Shown one piece after another: positions 8,989-19,319 of a DNA stretch of 64,000 nt. Source of the DNA: Prauserella cavernicola (GTDB lineage Bacteria; Actinomycetota; Actinomycetes; Mycobacteriales; Pseudonocardiaceae); NCBI RefSeq assembly GCF_016595675.1, contig NZ_JAENJH010000001.1, forward strand, positions 1,177,137-1,241,136. Direction: 5' to 3'. Within the stretch, counting starts at the first letter, position 1, and each line of letters starts with the position of its first letter. Position numbers and translations under genes: made by a program. Below the pieces are notes generated by a model. It did not search any database. It worked only from the letters and a program-made list of their open reading frames with translations, and was not told the DNA's origin.

Positions 8989-9827
8989 GCACGTCCACGA
9001 TCACCGAGCCGGTCACCGGACCCGGCGGCAGGCACGCGCCCGCCGCGCCCCGGCGCCCGCGCCCAGCACGCCGCGACCGCTCGGTGCTGTTCCGGTTGTT
9101 CACCAAGGTCGTCGCGATCGTGCTGTTGCTGGCGGCGTGGGAGTTCGCGCCGAGGGCGGGGCTGATCGACCCCACGTTCCTGACGCCGTTCTCGGAGGTG
9201 GCGAGCGCGCTGGCCGAGCTGGCCGCCAACGGTCAGCTCGCCGAGCACGTCCAGGCGAGCCTGACGCGGTCGCTGTCCGGGTTCGGGATCGCGGTGCTCG
9301 TCGCGGTGCCGCTCGGTGTCCTGATCGGCTGGTACCGCGTCGTCTCCGACGTACTGACGCCGTTGGTGCAGCTGTTCCTCAACACCGCCGCACTGGCCCT
9401 GCTGCCGGTGTTCGTGCTGATCCTCGGCATCGGGGAGGCATCCAAGATCGCGATCGTGATCTACGCCTGCACGTGGCCGATCCTGCTCAACACGATCAGC
9501 GCGGTCCGCAACGTCGACCCGACGCTGCTGAAGCTCGCGAGATCGCTCGACCTGCCCCCGCTGCAACTGTTCGGCAAGGTCGTGCTGCCCGCGTCGATCC
9601 CGACGATCTTCACGGGCCTGCGGCTCGCCGGGGCCGCCGCGATCGTCGTGGTGATCGCCGCGGAGATGGTCGGGGCCAAGGCCGGGCTCGGTTTCCTGAT
9701 CAACGACTCGCAGTACAACTTCGCCATTCCGTCCATGTACGCCGGCATCGTCGCCATCTCGGTGATCGGCGTCGGCTTCAACCAGCTGCTGGTGTTCATC
9801 GAGCGGCGACTGACGAACTGGAAGTGA
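8985..9827 (+). CDS. SsuC-like ABC transporter permease
   Basis: Membrane subunit of the importer, 280 residues, with a basic Pro/Arg-rich N-terminus (about 35 residues) followed by six predicted helices. The coupling helix lies around KLARSLDLPPLQLFGKVVLP and is followed by the SIPTIFTGLRLAGAAAIVVV segment characteristic of SsuC/TauC. The chosen ATG overlaps the ATPase stop; the longer open frame upstream is the shadow of that gene. Four bases separate it from the monooxygenase gene. Confidence 0.93.
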   Translation: MSTSTITEPVTGPGGRHAPAAPRRPRPARRDRSVLFRLFTKVVAIVLLLAAWEFAPRAGLIDPTFLTPFSEVASALAELAANGQLAEHVQASLTRSLSGFGIAVLVAVPLGVLIGWYRVVSDVLTPLVQLFLNTAALALLPVFVLILGIGEASKIAIVIYACTWPILLNTISAVRNVDPTLLKLARSLDLPPLQLFGKVVLPASIPTIFTGLRLAGAAAIVVVIAAEMVGAKAGLGFLINDSQYNFAIPSMYAGIVAISVIGVGFNQLLVFIERRLTNWK

Positions 9828-9831
9828 CACC

Positions 9832-11163
9832 ATGACCCGACGACAACTCCACCTGAACGCGTTCCTGATGGGAGTCGGCCACCACGAGGCGGCGTGGCGG
9901 CATCCGCGCACCGATCCCACCGTGCTCTCCGACGTCCGGCACTACCAGAACCTCGCGCGGATCGCGGAGCGCGGCACGTTCGACTCGGTGTTCCTCGCCG
10001 ACGGCGTGCAGCTCATGGGCGACGTGGCCCACACAGCCGCACCGCACTTCGAGCCGCTCACGCTGCTGTCGGCCATCGCGACGGCGACCGAGCACATCGG
10101 ACTCGTCGCGACCGCCTCCACGGGTTTCTCTGAGCCCTACAACCTGGCGCGCTGGTTCTCCTCGCTCGACCACATCAGCGGCGGCAGGGCCGGCTGGAAC
10201 ATCGTCACCACCGCGGGCGACCGCGCGGCACAGAACTTCGGCAGGGACCACAACGCCGAGCACGCCGAGCGCTACCGGCGGGCAGCGGAGTTCGTCGAGG
10301 TCGCCACCGCGCTCTGGGACTCGTGGGAGGACGACGCGGTGCTCGCCGACCAGGCCTCGGGCCACTTCGCCGACCCCGACAGGGTGCACGAGATCGGCCA
10401 TCGGGGACCGTTCTTCGGGGTCCGCGGCCCGCTCAACCACGTCCGCAGCCCGCAGGGCAGACCGCTGCTCGTCCAGGCCGGGTCATCGGAGGACGGCAGG
10501 GACTTCGCCGCGGCACACGCCGAAGCGGTGTTCACCGCACAGCAGCAGCTCGCCGACGCCCAGGGCTTCTACCGCGACCTCAAGGCTCGCGCGACGGCAA
10601 CGGGCAGGGAGCCGGAGTCGCTGAAGGTGCTGCCGGGGATCGTCCCGGTACTGGGCTCGACGACCGAGGAGGCCGCACGCCTGTCCGCCGAGCTGGACGG
10701 GCTGATCGTGCCGGAGCGCGCGGTGCGGGCGCTGTCGGAGCTGATCGGTGTCGACCTCACCGGCCATCCGCTGGACGAGCCGCTGCCCCCGCTGCCGCCC
10801 GTGAGCCGGATCAACGGTGCCAAGAGCCGGTTCGAGCTGGTCCGCGACCTCGCCGAGCGGGAGCGGCTGACGTTGCGCAGTCTGCTGGGCAGGCTCGGCG
10901 GCGGCAGAGGGCACCAGGTCGTCGCAGGCACGCCGGAGCAGCTCGCCGACCACATCGAGCACTGGTTCACCCACGACGCGGCGGACGGGTTCAACATCAT
11001 GGCCGCGCTGCTGCCCTCCGGCCTCGAGGAGTTCGTCGACCACGTGGTGCCCGAGCTCCGGCGGCGCGGGCTGTTCCGCACGGGCTACACCGGCCGCACC
11101 CTGCGCGAGCACTACGGCCTGCCCCGGCCCGCGAGCCGCTACACCGCGCCAGCACTGGCGTGA
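9832..11163 (+). CDS. LLM-class FMN-dependent monooxygenase (NtaA/SnaA/DszA type)
   Basis: Bacterial luciferase-like TIM-barrel monooxygenase of 443 residues using reduced FMN supplied by a separate reductase, which is not encoded nearby. N-terminal MTRRQLHLNAFLMGVGHHEAAWR and ISGGRAGWNIVTT in the first half are hallmarks of the NtaA/SnaA/SoxA/DszA branch; family members oxidise nitrilotriacetate, dibenzothiophene sulfone and dimethylsulfone-type compounds. Its place directly behind the SsuACB-like importer suggests it cleaves the imported compound, with the divergent dioxygenase as an alternative route. The substrate is not determined by sequence. Confidence 0.9.
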   Translation: MTRRQLHLNAFLMGVGHHEAAWRHPRTDPTVLSDVRHYQNLARIAERGTFDSVFLADGVQLMGDVAHTAAPHFEPLTLLSAIATATEHIGLVATASTGFSEPYNLARWFSSLDHISGGRAGWNIVTTAGDRAAQNFGRDHNAEHAERYRRAAEFVEVATALWDSWEDDAVLADQASGHFADPDRVHEIGHRGPFFGVRGPLNHVRSPQGRPLLVQAGSSEDGRDFAAAHAEAVFTAQQQLADAQGFYRDLKARATATGREPESLKVLPGIVPVLGSTTEEAARLSAELDGLIVPERAVRALSELIGVDLTGHPLDEPLPPLPPVSRINGAKSRFELVRDLAERERLTLRSLLGRLGGGRGHQVVAGTPEQLADHIEHWFTHDAADGFNIMAALLPSGLEEFVDHVVPELRRRGLFRTGYTGRTLREHYGLPRPASRYTAPALA

Positions 11164-11252
11164 TGTGCCAGATCCATGTTGCGGCGGCCGATCAACCCCT
11201 ACAGTTACAGGGAGGTTCCGGAGAGTGACGCCAGTCAGCGGGGAGGGCACCG

Positions 11253-13220
11253 ATGCCGAGCAGGCACGCCCAGCGGATCGCCGAGCGCGAGTCGTCGGAC
11301 CTGCTGAGCAGGCACCACCCTCATCTCGACGCCCCGCGGCGCCGCGTGCTTGCCGCGCTGCTGAGCCGCACCGCGGGCGCCTGGCGGCTGCTCGTCGACG
11401 ACGCGCTGCCGGAGCGCGCCGCCAGAGCCGAGGCGTTCCTGGCAGGGCCGGGCGGTCTGTTCGCGGTGCTGCTCGGCGAGCACCCGCCCGACGAGGACAC
11501 CTTCGAGACCATCCGGCGGCACGCCGAAGAGCGCTGCGCCGGGATCCGCGATCACCGGGGACAGGTCCTGACCGGCAGCGGGCTGCACTTCGTCTTCATC
11601 GGGCCTGGCCGCTCCGGCCGGGGGGTCGAGCGGTACTGGACGCTGACCGAACGCGACCTGCCTCGGCTGTTCCGGCGCGACGCGGCGCACCTGACCCGCC
11701 GCCACGTCGACGCGATCGTCGAGCAGGCCGCCACGCGGCTGACCGGATACCGGGAACTGCGGGTCCGGCCGCCCGAGCGGGCACCGGAACCGGACGGGCT
11801 GCTGTCGGCCGACGAGCTGACCGAGGACGAGGTGAGCGGCGCTCAGCTGCGGCCGTTCGACAGCTGGCTCACCTTCCTGCACCCGCAGCAGCGGGCCGTG
11901 GTCACGCGCCACTACAACGGTCCGGCGCGGATCAGCGGCCCCGCGGGCACCGGCAAGACCGTGGTGGTGCTGCACCGGTTGCGGCACCTGGCGCGGCGCA
12001 GCACCGGCCCGTTGCTGTTCACGACGTTCGTGCGCACCCTGCCCGCGGTGCACGAGCAGTCGTTCCGGCGACTGGCTCCCGAGGTCGGCGACCGCGTCGA
12101 GTTCGTCAACCTGCACGCGTGGGTGCGGGAGTTCCTCCAGTCGCGCGGCGTGCGGCTCAACGTGCAGCGCGAAGCGATCACCACGGCGTTCGCACTCGCC
12201 TGGCGCAAGCACGGAGCGCCGCTGGCCGCGATCGAACCGACCGAGGACTACTGGCGGACCGAGCTCCACCGCGTCATCAAGGGCCGGGGCATCACCACCG
12301 TCGACGACTACCTGCGCGCGGCGCGCAAGGGCCGCGCGCTGCGCCTCGGCGCGGCGCAGAAGGAACTCGTGTGGAGGCTGTACGAGGCCTACGAGGAACG
12401 GCTCGCGGCACGAGCGGCACACGACTACAACGACATGATCTCCGTCGCGCTCGAGGAACTCACCACGCGACCGCTCGAGCACGGCTACGCGGCCGTGGTG
12501 GTGGACGAGGTCCAGGACATCACCCTGACCGGGCTGCGGCTGATCAACCGGCTCGCGGGCGAGGGCCCGAACCGGCTGCTGCTGGTCGGCGACGGCCAGC
12601 AGCAGGTCTACCCGGGCGGCTGGTCGCTGTCCGACGCGGGAATCCCGATCCAGGGCCGCGGCGAGGTGCTGCGCGTCAACTACCGCAACCGGGCCGGAGT
12701 GCTCACCTTCGCCCGCCGCTTCGACGCGACCACCCAGGTCGACGACCTCGACGGCCAGGCCGGGGTGTCGCTGCTGCAGGCGGAGTCGGCCAACCCCGGC
12801 GGTCACAGCCACACCTGGACGGGCACGGAGGACGAGCTGGCAGGCGAACTGCTGCGGCAGGTCCGCGAGCTGCCGGTACCGCTGGGCCAGACCGCGCTGA
12901 TCGTCTTCCCGCCCGCGCAGCTGAGCCGCTGCACCCGCGTCCTGCGCGAGGCCGGTGTCCCGATGCTGTCGCTGGACCGCTACGCCGGCGAGGCGGGCGA
13001 GTCGCTCAAGGTCGGCTCGGTCCACCGCGCCAAGGGACTGGACTTCCAGGCAGTGCTGGTGGTCGAGTTCCCCGAGCGTGAGCGGGCCGGGCCGGCCGCC
13101 GAACAGGAGTCGGATGAGCTGCGCGGACGCCAGAACCTGGTGGCGGCCACCCGGGCCCGTGACTTCCTCTGGTGGGCCACAGTGCGGGACCAGGTTCCGG
13201 CGTCCACTGTGGAGGGCTAG
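11253..13220 (+). CDS. UvrD/Rep-like superfamily 1 helicase with an unassigned N-terminal domain
   Basis: Predicted 3'-5' DNA helicase of 655 residues. ATP-site motifs are in order: GPAGTGKTVV (about 229-238), VVVDEVQDIT (about 417), LLLVGDGQQQVYPGG, VNYRNR, and near the C-terminus SVHRAKGLDFQAVLVVE and NLVAATRARDFLWWA. The first 200 residues are not helicase; they include a HFVFIGPGRSGRGVE segment reminiscent of NERD nuclease-like domains that precede some actinobacterial helicases, but I cannot see the expected acidic/ExK catalytic residues. The start has GGGGAGGG five bases upstream. It is a single gene, convergent with a peptidase three bases away. DNA repair is a likely role. Confidence 0.85.
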   Translation: MPSRHAQRIAERESSDLLSRHHPHLDAPRRRVLAALLSRTAGAWRLLVDDALPERAARAEAFLAGPGGLFAVLLGEHPPDEDTFETIRRHAEERCAGIRDHRGQVLTGSGLHFVFIGPGRSGRGVERYWTLTERDLPRLFRRDAAHLTRRHVDAIVEQAATRLTGYRELRVRPPERAPEPDGLLSADELTEDEVSGAQLRPFDSWLTFLHPQQRAVVTRHYNGPARISGPAGTGKTVVVLHRLRHLARRSTGPLLFTTFVRTLPAVHEQSFRRLAPEVGDRVEFVNLHAWVREFLQSRGVRLNVQREAITTAFALAWRKHGAPLAAIEPTEDYWRTELHRVIKGRGITTVDDYLRAARKGRALRLGAAQKELVWRLYEAYEERLAARAAHDYNDMISVALEELTTRPLEHGYAAVVVDEVQDITLTGLRLINRLAGEGPNRLLLVGDGQQQVYPGGWSLSDAGIPIQGRGEVLRVNYRNRAGVLTFARRFDATTQVDDLDGQAGVSLLQAESANPGGHSHTWTGTEDELAGELLRQVRELPVPLGQTALIVFPPAQLSRCTRVLREAGVPMLSLDRYAGEAGESLKVGSVHRAKGLDFQAVLVVEFPERERAGPAAEQESDELRGRQNLVAATRARDFLWWATVRDQVPASTVEG

Positions 13221-13223
13221 ACA

Positions 13224-15155
<1,932 letters not shown>

Positions 15156-15358
15156 CCGGCACTCCAGTCGGTCGGCCCGCGCGACGAGCGGGTGGTCATG
15201 TCCCCACCGACGACACACCGTGCCGTCGCGGCACGCTCAAGTCGCAACGTGGTGATTCACCTCATTTCGCCCGAGCCCGGTTGACGAACCGGCGAGCCCG
15301 TGGTTCCGTGGATCATGCTTTCACTAGTTAAGTAGTGTTTTAGGGATTGGGGAGACTG

Positions 15359-15730
15359 ATGACGCACAAGCTGACCCGGACCGTCCGCATCGGTGCCGGT
15401 ATCGCCGCCGCGGCGGCGCTGACCGTCGCCGGAGCCGGAGCGGCGAACGCGAACGAGACCGCCGAGCCCGATCTCACGCCCATGCACGTGGTCACCGCCG
15501 AGTACCCGATGGAGGTGAAGGTGACCAACGCCAACGGTGACGGGATCTACTACACCCAGAAGCCGGACTCGACCCGCACCTTCAAGACCGAACCGGGCGG
15601 CTGGACCAACGTGTCCTTCACGGTGAACGGCCAGCTGGTCAACTCCTGGGCGCTGACCTCGACAGAGGACACGTTCACCTGCTCGGCCGGTGGCAGCGCC
15701 GCCGAACCCGAGGTGACCTGCGTGTACTGA
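15359..15730 (+). CDS. Small secreted protein with a C-terminal cysteine pair
   Basis: A 123-residue protein I do not recognise. Residues 1-33 form a classical signal peptide (basic THKLTRTVR, Ala-rich core, cleavage near GAANA/NETAEP). The mature portion of about 90 residues is rich in Thr, Asn and beta-prone stretches (MEVKVTNANGDGIYYTQ) and ends TFTCSAGGSAAEPEVTCVY, so the two Cys should form a disulfide. GGGGAG just upstream of the ATG supports the start. A strong hairpin follows the gene. It appears to be monocistronic, with an AT-rich promoter region at 15300-15345. Similar small secreted proteins are common in actinomycetes, function unknown. Confidence 0.75.
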   Translation: MTHKLTRTVRIGAGIAAAAALTVAGAGAANANETAEPDLTPMHVVTAEYPMEVKVTNANGDGIYYTQKPDSTRTFKTEPGGWTNVSFTVNGQLVNSWALTSTEDTFTCSAGGSAAEPEVTCVY

Positions 15731-15765
15731 GGCGGCGCAGCGACGGTTCGTCGGGGGAGTCGTCG

Positions 15766-15802
15766 CTCCGGGTGGGCACGGGCTTTCCGGGCCCACCCGG
15801 AG
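15766..15802 (+). terminator. Hairpin terminator after the small secreted protein
   Basis: A perfect 12-bp inverted repeat (15766-15777 with 15791-15802) encloses a 13-base loop, 35 bases beyond the stop codon of the secreted protein and just before the GntR gene. Confidence 0.65.
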
Positions 15803-15852
15803 CCGTTCGGTGAGGCACCGCCAGAATGACCGCCAGAGGAGGTGGCAGCGCG

Positions 15853-16245
15853 GTGATCGAGTTCCGGATCGACCGACGCTCGGGCGTCGCCGCCTACCTC
15901 CAGATAGTCCAGCAGGCACGGCAGGCGCTGCTGCTCGGAATCCTCGTGCCCGGCGACCGGCTGCCCACCGCGAAAGAGGTGGTCGCGGCCACCGCGATCA
16001 ACCCGAACACGGTGCTCAAGGCTTATCGCGAACTGGAACGCGAGGGCCTGGTCGAGGGACGGCGCGGGCTGGGCACGTTCGTACTGGACTCCGCGTCGAT
16101 CTCCGACCGCGTTCGCGAGTCACCACTGCGGGCCGAGCTCGCCGACTGGATGCGCCGCGCGCGCGAGGCCGGGCTCACCTACGAGGACGTGACCGCGCTC
16201 GTCGACAGCGCCCGCGAACAGTACTTCGACAACCAGGGGTCGTGA
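15853..16245 (+). CDS. GntR-family regulator, YtrA subfamily
   Basis: DNA-binding repressor of 130 residues: a winged helix (GDRLPTAKEVVAATAINPNTVLKAYRELEREG) plus a short C-terminal dimerisation tail, the compact architecture of YtrA-type GntR proteins that regulate neighbouring ABC transporters. The GTG at 15853 starts VIEFRIDRRSGVAAYLQI, matching the usual family N-terminus, and AGGAGG lies at 15837-15842, ten bases upstream; an ATG at 15826 would add nine residues. It is followed at once by ATPase and permease genes and probably represses that operon until an effector, often a cell-envelope stress or antibiotic, is present. Confidence 0.9.
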   Translation: MIEFRIDRRSGVAAYLQIVQQARQALLLGILVPGDRLPTAKEVVAATAINPNTVLKAYRELEREGLVEGRRGLGTFVLDSASISDRVRESPLRAELADWMRRAREAGLTYEDVTALVDSAREQYFDNQGS

Positions 16246-16253
16246 CACCACCG

Positions 16254-17147
16254 ATGTCCCTTTTGGACACCACCGGCGGCAGCGCCGTCCGCGCGAGCGG
16301 GCTGGGGCGCCGTTTCCACCGGACCTGGGCCCTGCGCGAGGCGGACTTCGCCGTGCCAGCGGGCGCGATCACGGCCGTGGTCGGCGCACACGGCAGCGGC
16401 AAGTCCACCCTGCTGAGCCTGCTCGCGGGACTGGACCTGCCCACCACCGGGTACGCTGAGGTCCTGGGCGCCGATCCCCGGCGTCGACCGCAACCGGCGG
16501 TGAGCCATCTCGGCCAGAGCCGCCCGCTCTACGACTACCTGACGGTCGCGGAGACGCTGCGCCTCGGGCGCGAGCTCAACCGCGAGCGCTGGGACGAGCC
16601 CTACGCGCGCAGGCTCGCCGAGCTCGGAGAGCTCTCCCCCACCGCACGCGTGCGCACTCTGTCCGGCGGTGAACGAGTACATCTGGCGCTCGCACTGGCA
16701 CTGGGCCCGCACCCGGACGTCCTGCTGCTCGACGAACCGCTCGCCGGACTCGACCCGCTGGCACGCGGGCGCGTACTGCGCGCGATCCTCGGCGAGGCGG
16801 CCGAATCCGGCGCCACCGTGCTGCTCGCCTCGCACGAGATCGACGACCTCGCCGACACGTGCGACCACCTGCTCCTGCTCGACCACGGTCGCGTGCGCCT
16901 CGCGGGCGAGCTCGCGCCGCTGCTCGACGAGCACCTGCTGCTGACCGGTTCCGCGGGCGAGATTCCCGCCTGGCTCCGCGCTCACGACGTGGTGCGCTCG
17001 CGTCACACGGGACGACAGCTCACGGCGCTGGTGCGCCGCACCGGCGAGCTCGACGTGCCGGCGCAGTGGCGTGCCGACGCGCCGACCCTGCCCGAGCTCG
17101 TCCTCGCCTACCTGGATCCGGCGGCCGAATCGGTGGTGCCCGCATGA
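16254..17147 (+). CDS. ABC transporter ATP-binding protein (export type)
   Basis: Cytoplasmic ATPase of 297 residues with Walker A GAHGSGKST, signature LSGGE and Walker B VLLLDEPLAGLDP; the switch His is in LASHEIDDLAD. About 90 residues beyond the core form the C-terminal extension seen in export ATPases of the CcmA/YtrB type. The ATG at 16254 is assumed; a GTG at 16242 overlapping the regulator stop is an alternative giving four more residues. The stop overlaps the permease ATG. Together with the GntR gene it forms the standard YtrA-type module. Confidence 0.9.
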   Translation: MSLLDTTGGSAVRASGLGRRFHRTWALREADFAVPAGAITAVVGAHGSGKSTLLSLLAGLDLPTTGYAEVLGADPRRRPQPAVSHLGQSRPLYDYLTVAETLRLGRELNRERWDEPYARRLAELGELSPTARVRTLSGGERVHLALALALGPHPDVLLLDEPLAGLDPLARGRVLRAILGEAAESGATVLLASHEIDDLADTCDHLLLLDHGRVRLAGELAPLLDEHLLLTGSAGEIPAWLRAHDVVRSRHTGRQLTALVRRTGELDVPAQWRADAPTLPELVLAYLDPAAESVVPA

Positions 17148-17992
17148 TCTGGCTCGCCTGGCGGCAACACCGCGCCGCGCTCGTCACGGCCGCGGCCACG
17201 TTCGCCGCGTTCTGCCTCGCGCTGGTGCTGCTCTCCGCGCTGGAGCTCACGAGTCCGGTCGCCGACCCGCTGGGGCTCACCAACAACCGGCCCGCCGACT
17301 ACCTCGGCTACGTGCTCCTGGCGGGGCCGACGCTGCTCGCCGCGCTGTTCGCCGCGCCGCTGCTGGCACGCGAGCTCGAGCACGGCACCCACCTGTTCGC
17401 GTTGTCCCAGTCGGTCAGCCGCGGCCGGTGGCTCACGGGACACCTGCTGGTCGGCGGCCTGCCTCCGGTGCTGCTCTTCGCGGTCGCGGCGGCCCTCTAC
17501 CACCAGGTGGTCGCACCGGGTCCGTGGTACGACGGCATGGCCGAAGGTGTGTACGGGGCGCTGCCCCTCGTCAGGGGACTCTTCGCGCTCAGCGTGGGCG
17601 CGCTGTTCGGGGTGCTCGCGCGGCGCGTGCTCACCGCGGCGACCCTCGCGGGCGTCACCGTCACCGTGGTGGAGGTGCTCGCCGACCTCGTGCGGCCGTA
17701 CCTGTTCGCCCCGGACGTGCTCCTGCACCCGGTGACAGCGTCGTGGAGCGCCGAGGTGTGGACGCTCGCGTCCGGCTACGTGCGGGGCGGGCAACTGCTG
17801 CCGGACGGCGCCGTCGTCGGGTGCACGCGGGACGACGCGGCCTGCCTGGACAACGCGGGCATCACCGGACGCTGGACCGAGCTGCACCCGATCGGGCACC
17901 GCGTTCCGCTGCACTGGATCGAGTGCGCCGTCTACGTCGCTCTCGCGCTCGCGGCCCTCGCACTGCTGTGGCGGCGCACCCGGCGAATCTGA
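17144..17992 (+). CDS. ABC-2-type transporter permease
   Basis: Integral membrane partner of the preceding ATPase, 282 residues, with six predicted helices. It begins MIWLAWRQHRAALVTAA, the usual start of actinobacterial permeases in GntR-linked ABC modules, and contains a large extracytoplasmic loop between the last two helices with two Cys (VGCTRDDAACLDN) that may form a disulfide. ATG at 17144 overlaps the ATPase stop. The transported molecule is unknown; peptide or drug export or envelope-stress relief is typical of this class. Confidence 0.85.
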   Translation: MIWLAWRQHRAALVTAAATFAAFCLALVLLSALELTSPVADPLGLTNNRPADYLGYVLLAGPTLLAALFAAPLLARELEHGTHLFALSQSVSRGRWLTGHLLVGGLPPVLLFAVAAALYHQVVAPGPWYDGMAEGVYGALPLVRGLFALSVGALFGVLARRVLTAATLAGVTVTVVEVLADLVRPYLFAPDVLLHPVTASWSAEVWTLASGYVRGGQLLPDGAVVGCTRDDAACLDNAGITGRWTELHPIGHRVPLHWIECAVYVALALAALALLWRRTRRI

Positions 17993-18017
17993 TCCACTGT
18001 GGACAGGGCATGGAGAA

Positions 18018-18054
18018 GGCCCGCCGCCCGGACTGGAGTCCGAAGCGGCGGGCC
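18018..18054. terminator. Bidirectional hairpin terminator
   Basis: A perfect 10-bp inverted repeat (18018-18027 with 18045-18054) contains a second nested dyad (18029-18034 with 18037-18042). It lies between the convergent permease gene and the small coiled-coil gene, so it can terminate both. Confidence 0.7.
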
Positions 18055-18075
18055 CCTACCCCTGGGGCTCGCGCG

Positions 18076-18309
18076 TTACGGCACGGCGGCGGCGGGCGGA
18101 GTGTCGTCCGCACCACGCACCGACGTGTACACGCGCGAGCGTTCTTCCGAGTCGGCCGGATCACCCGCGGCACTGCCCGGAGCCGACGCGCCGGTCAGCT
18201 CCTCGATCCTGCGCAACGCGGCCTCCGCGCGATCGGCCGCGTGCTCGGCGTTCTCGGCGTGCTCCTGCGCCTGCGAGCGCCACTTCTTGAGCTTCTTGGG
18301 GCTCGGCAT
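18076..18309 (-). CDS. Small hydrophilic coiled-coil protein
   Basis: A 77-residue hydrophilic protein. The first 45 residues (PSPKKLKKWRSQAQEHAENAEHAADRAEAALRRIEEL) have the regular charged heptad pattern of one amphipathic helix or coiled coil; the remainder is acidic, Pro/Ala-rich and probably disordered. The start at 18309 is chosen because GGAGGA lies nine bases upstream; the frame stays open further but without a ribosome site or protein-like composition. No membrane or catalytic features. I do not recognise a family; small charged proteins of this kind are common in Pseudonocardiaceae. Confidence 0.65.
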   Translation of the reverse strand: MPSPKKLKKWRSQAQEHAENAEHAADRAEAALRRIEELTGASAPGSAAGDPADSEERSRVYTSVRGADDTPPAAAVP

Positions 18310-18494
18310 CGTGTGTGTTCCTCCACCCTGGCATCCCACGATCAGGTGATGAACGGCTACCCGAGGACCGTCGAGATCAAACGCCGTCCGGCCCACTGTC
18401 CACTTGGAACAGTCCGGGAACCGGGCCACGTAGCGTTCCACATGGTGACAGTTGACAGCCACCGAGTACGGCCTTAGCTTCCTGAGCCGTGGCC

Positions 18495-19319
18495 ATGACA
18501 GAACAATCGATCCACGATGTGGAACGATCGGGCGACCGTCCTCGCGCGGGCGACCAGGCCGGTCAGGGGTCGCAGAGCGTACGGCGCGCGCTGGACCTGC
18601 TGACCCTGATCGCCGCGGGGGAACGCCGGGGCGGGCTCTCGGTGGCCGAGGTGACCGACGAGACCGCGCTGACCAAACCCACCGTGCACCGGCTCCTGCG
18701 CGAACTGCTGCACGCCGGCTACGTCGAACAGGCCCCGGACCGGCGGTACCGCCTCGGACCCGAGGCCTACGCGGTCGGCGCCGCGGCCGAGGCCAGGTAC
18801 GGCATCCGGCAGCACGCGCTCGTGGCCGCCACCCGAGTGGCGGCCGCGTGCGAGGACGTCGCCGTGGCGACCGTGCGGCGCGGCCTGCACTACGTCTGCG
18901 TCCACCGCGAAGAGGGGCGCTGGCCGGTGCGCAGCCACGTCCTTCAGGTGGGCGACCGGATGCCGCTCGGCGTCGGCTCCAACGGGGTCGCGTTCCTCGC
19001 GGCGATGCCGCCCGCGCAGGCCGACGAGATCGTGGCCGCCGTCGCCGACGAGGTGACCCGTAAGTTCCCCCACCTGACGCCCGACGTGATCGCCGGGCTC
19101 GTCGACGAGGCCCGCGAGCGCGACGGCATCGGCATCGTGCGCGGCCTCATCAGCAGCGACAGCGCGGGCGCGGCGCTGGCGGTGCCGGCCCACGGCGGGC
19201 CGAACGGCTTGTCGATCGGCATCGTGACTCCGGCCTCTCGCCTGGCGCCGGACCGCGAACCGCTGCTCTGCTCACTGCTGCGCGCGGAGACCGGACAACT
19301 CGCGAAGGAGCACCCATGA
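18495..19319 (+). CDS. IclR-family transcriptional regulator
   Basis: Regulator of 274 residues: winged helix near residues 25-85 (SVRRALDLLTLI, ALTKPTVHRLLRELL) and a C-terminal IclR effector-binding domain with the usual VGDRMPLGVGSNGVAFLA signature. ATG at 18495 is assumed; a GTG six bases upstream is equally possible and neither has a strong ribosome site. The stop overlaps the ATG of the large oxidoreductase, an unusually tight coupling that implies the regulator and enzyme are made together and that the regulator probably senses the enzyme substrate, likely a hydroxy acid. Confidence 0.92.
   Translation: MTEQSIHDVERSGDRPRAGDQAGQGSQSVRRALDLLTLIAAGERRGGLSVAEVTDETALTKPTVHRLLRELLHAGYVEQAPDRRYRLGPEAYAVGAAAEARYGIRQHALVAATRVAAACEDVAVATVRRGLHYVCVHREEGRWPVRSHVLQVGDRMPLGVGSNGVAFLAAMPPAQADEIVAAVADEVTRKFPHLTPDVIAGLVDEARERDGIGIVRGLISSDSAGAALAVPAHGGPNGLSIGIVTPASRLAPDREPLLCSLLRAETGQLAKEHP

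Noticed and set aside
16242-16253. GTG at 16242 as start of the ABC ATPase
   Set aside because: It overlaps the regulator stop, but the nearest purine-rich site is only two bases away, too close. The ATG at 16254 was kept, with the GTG noted as an alternative.
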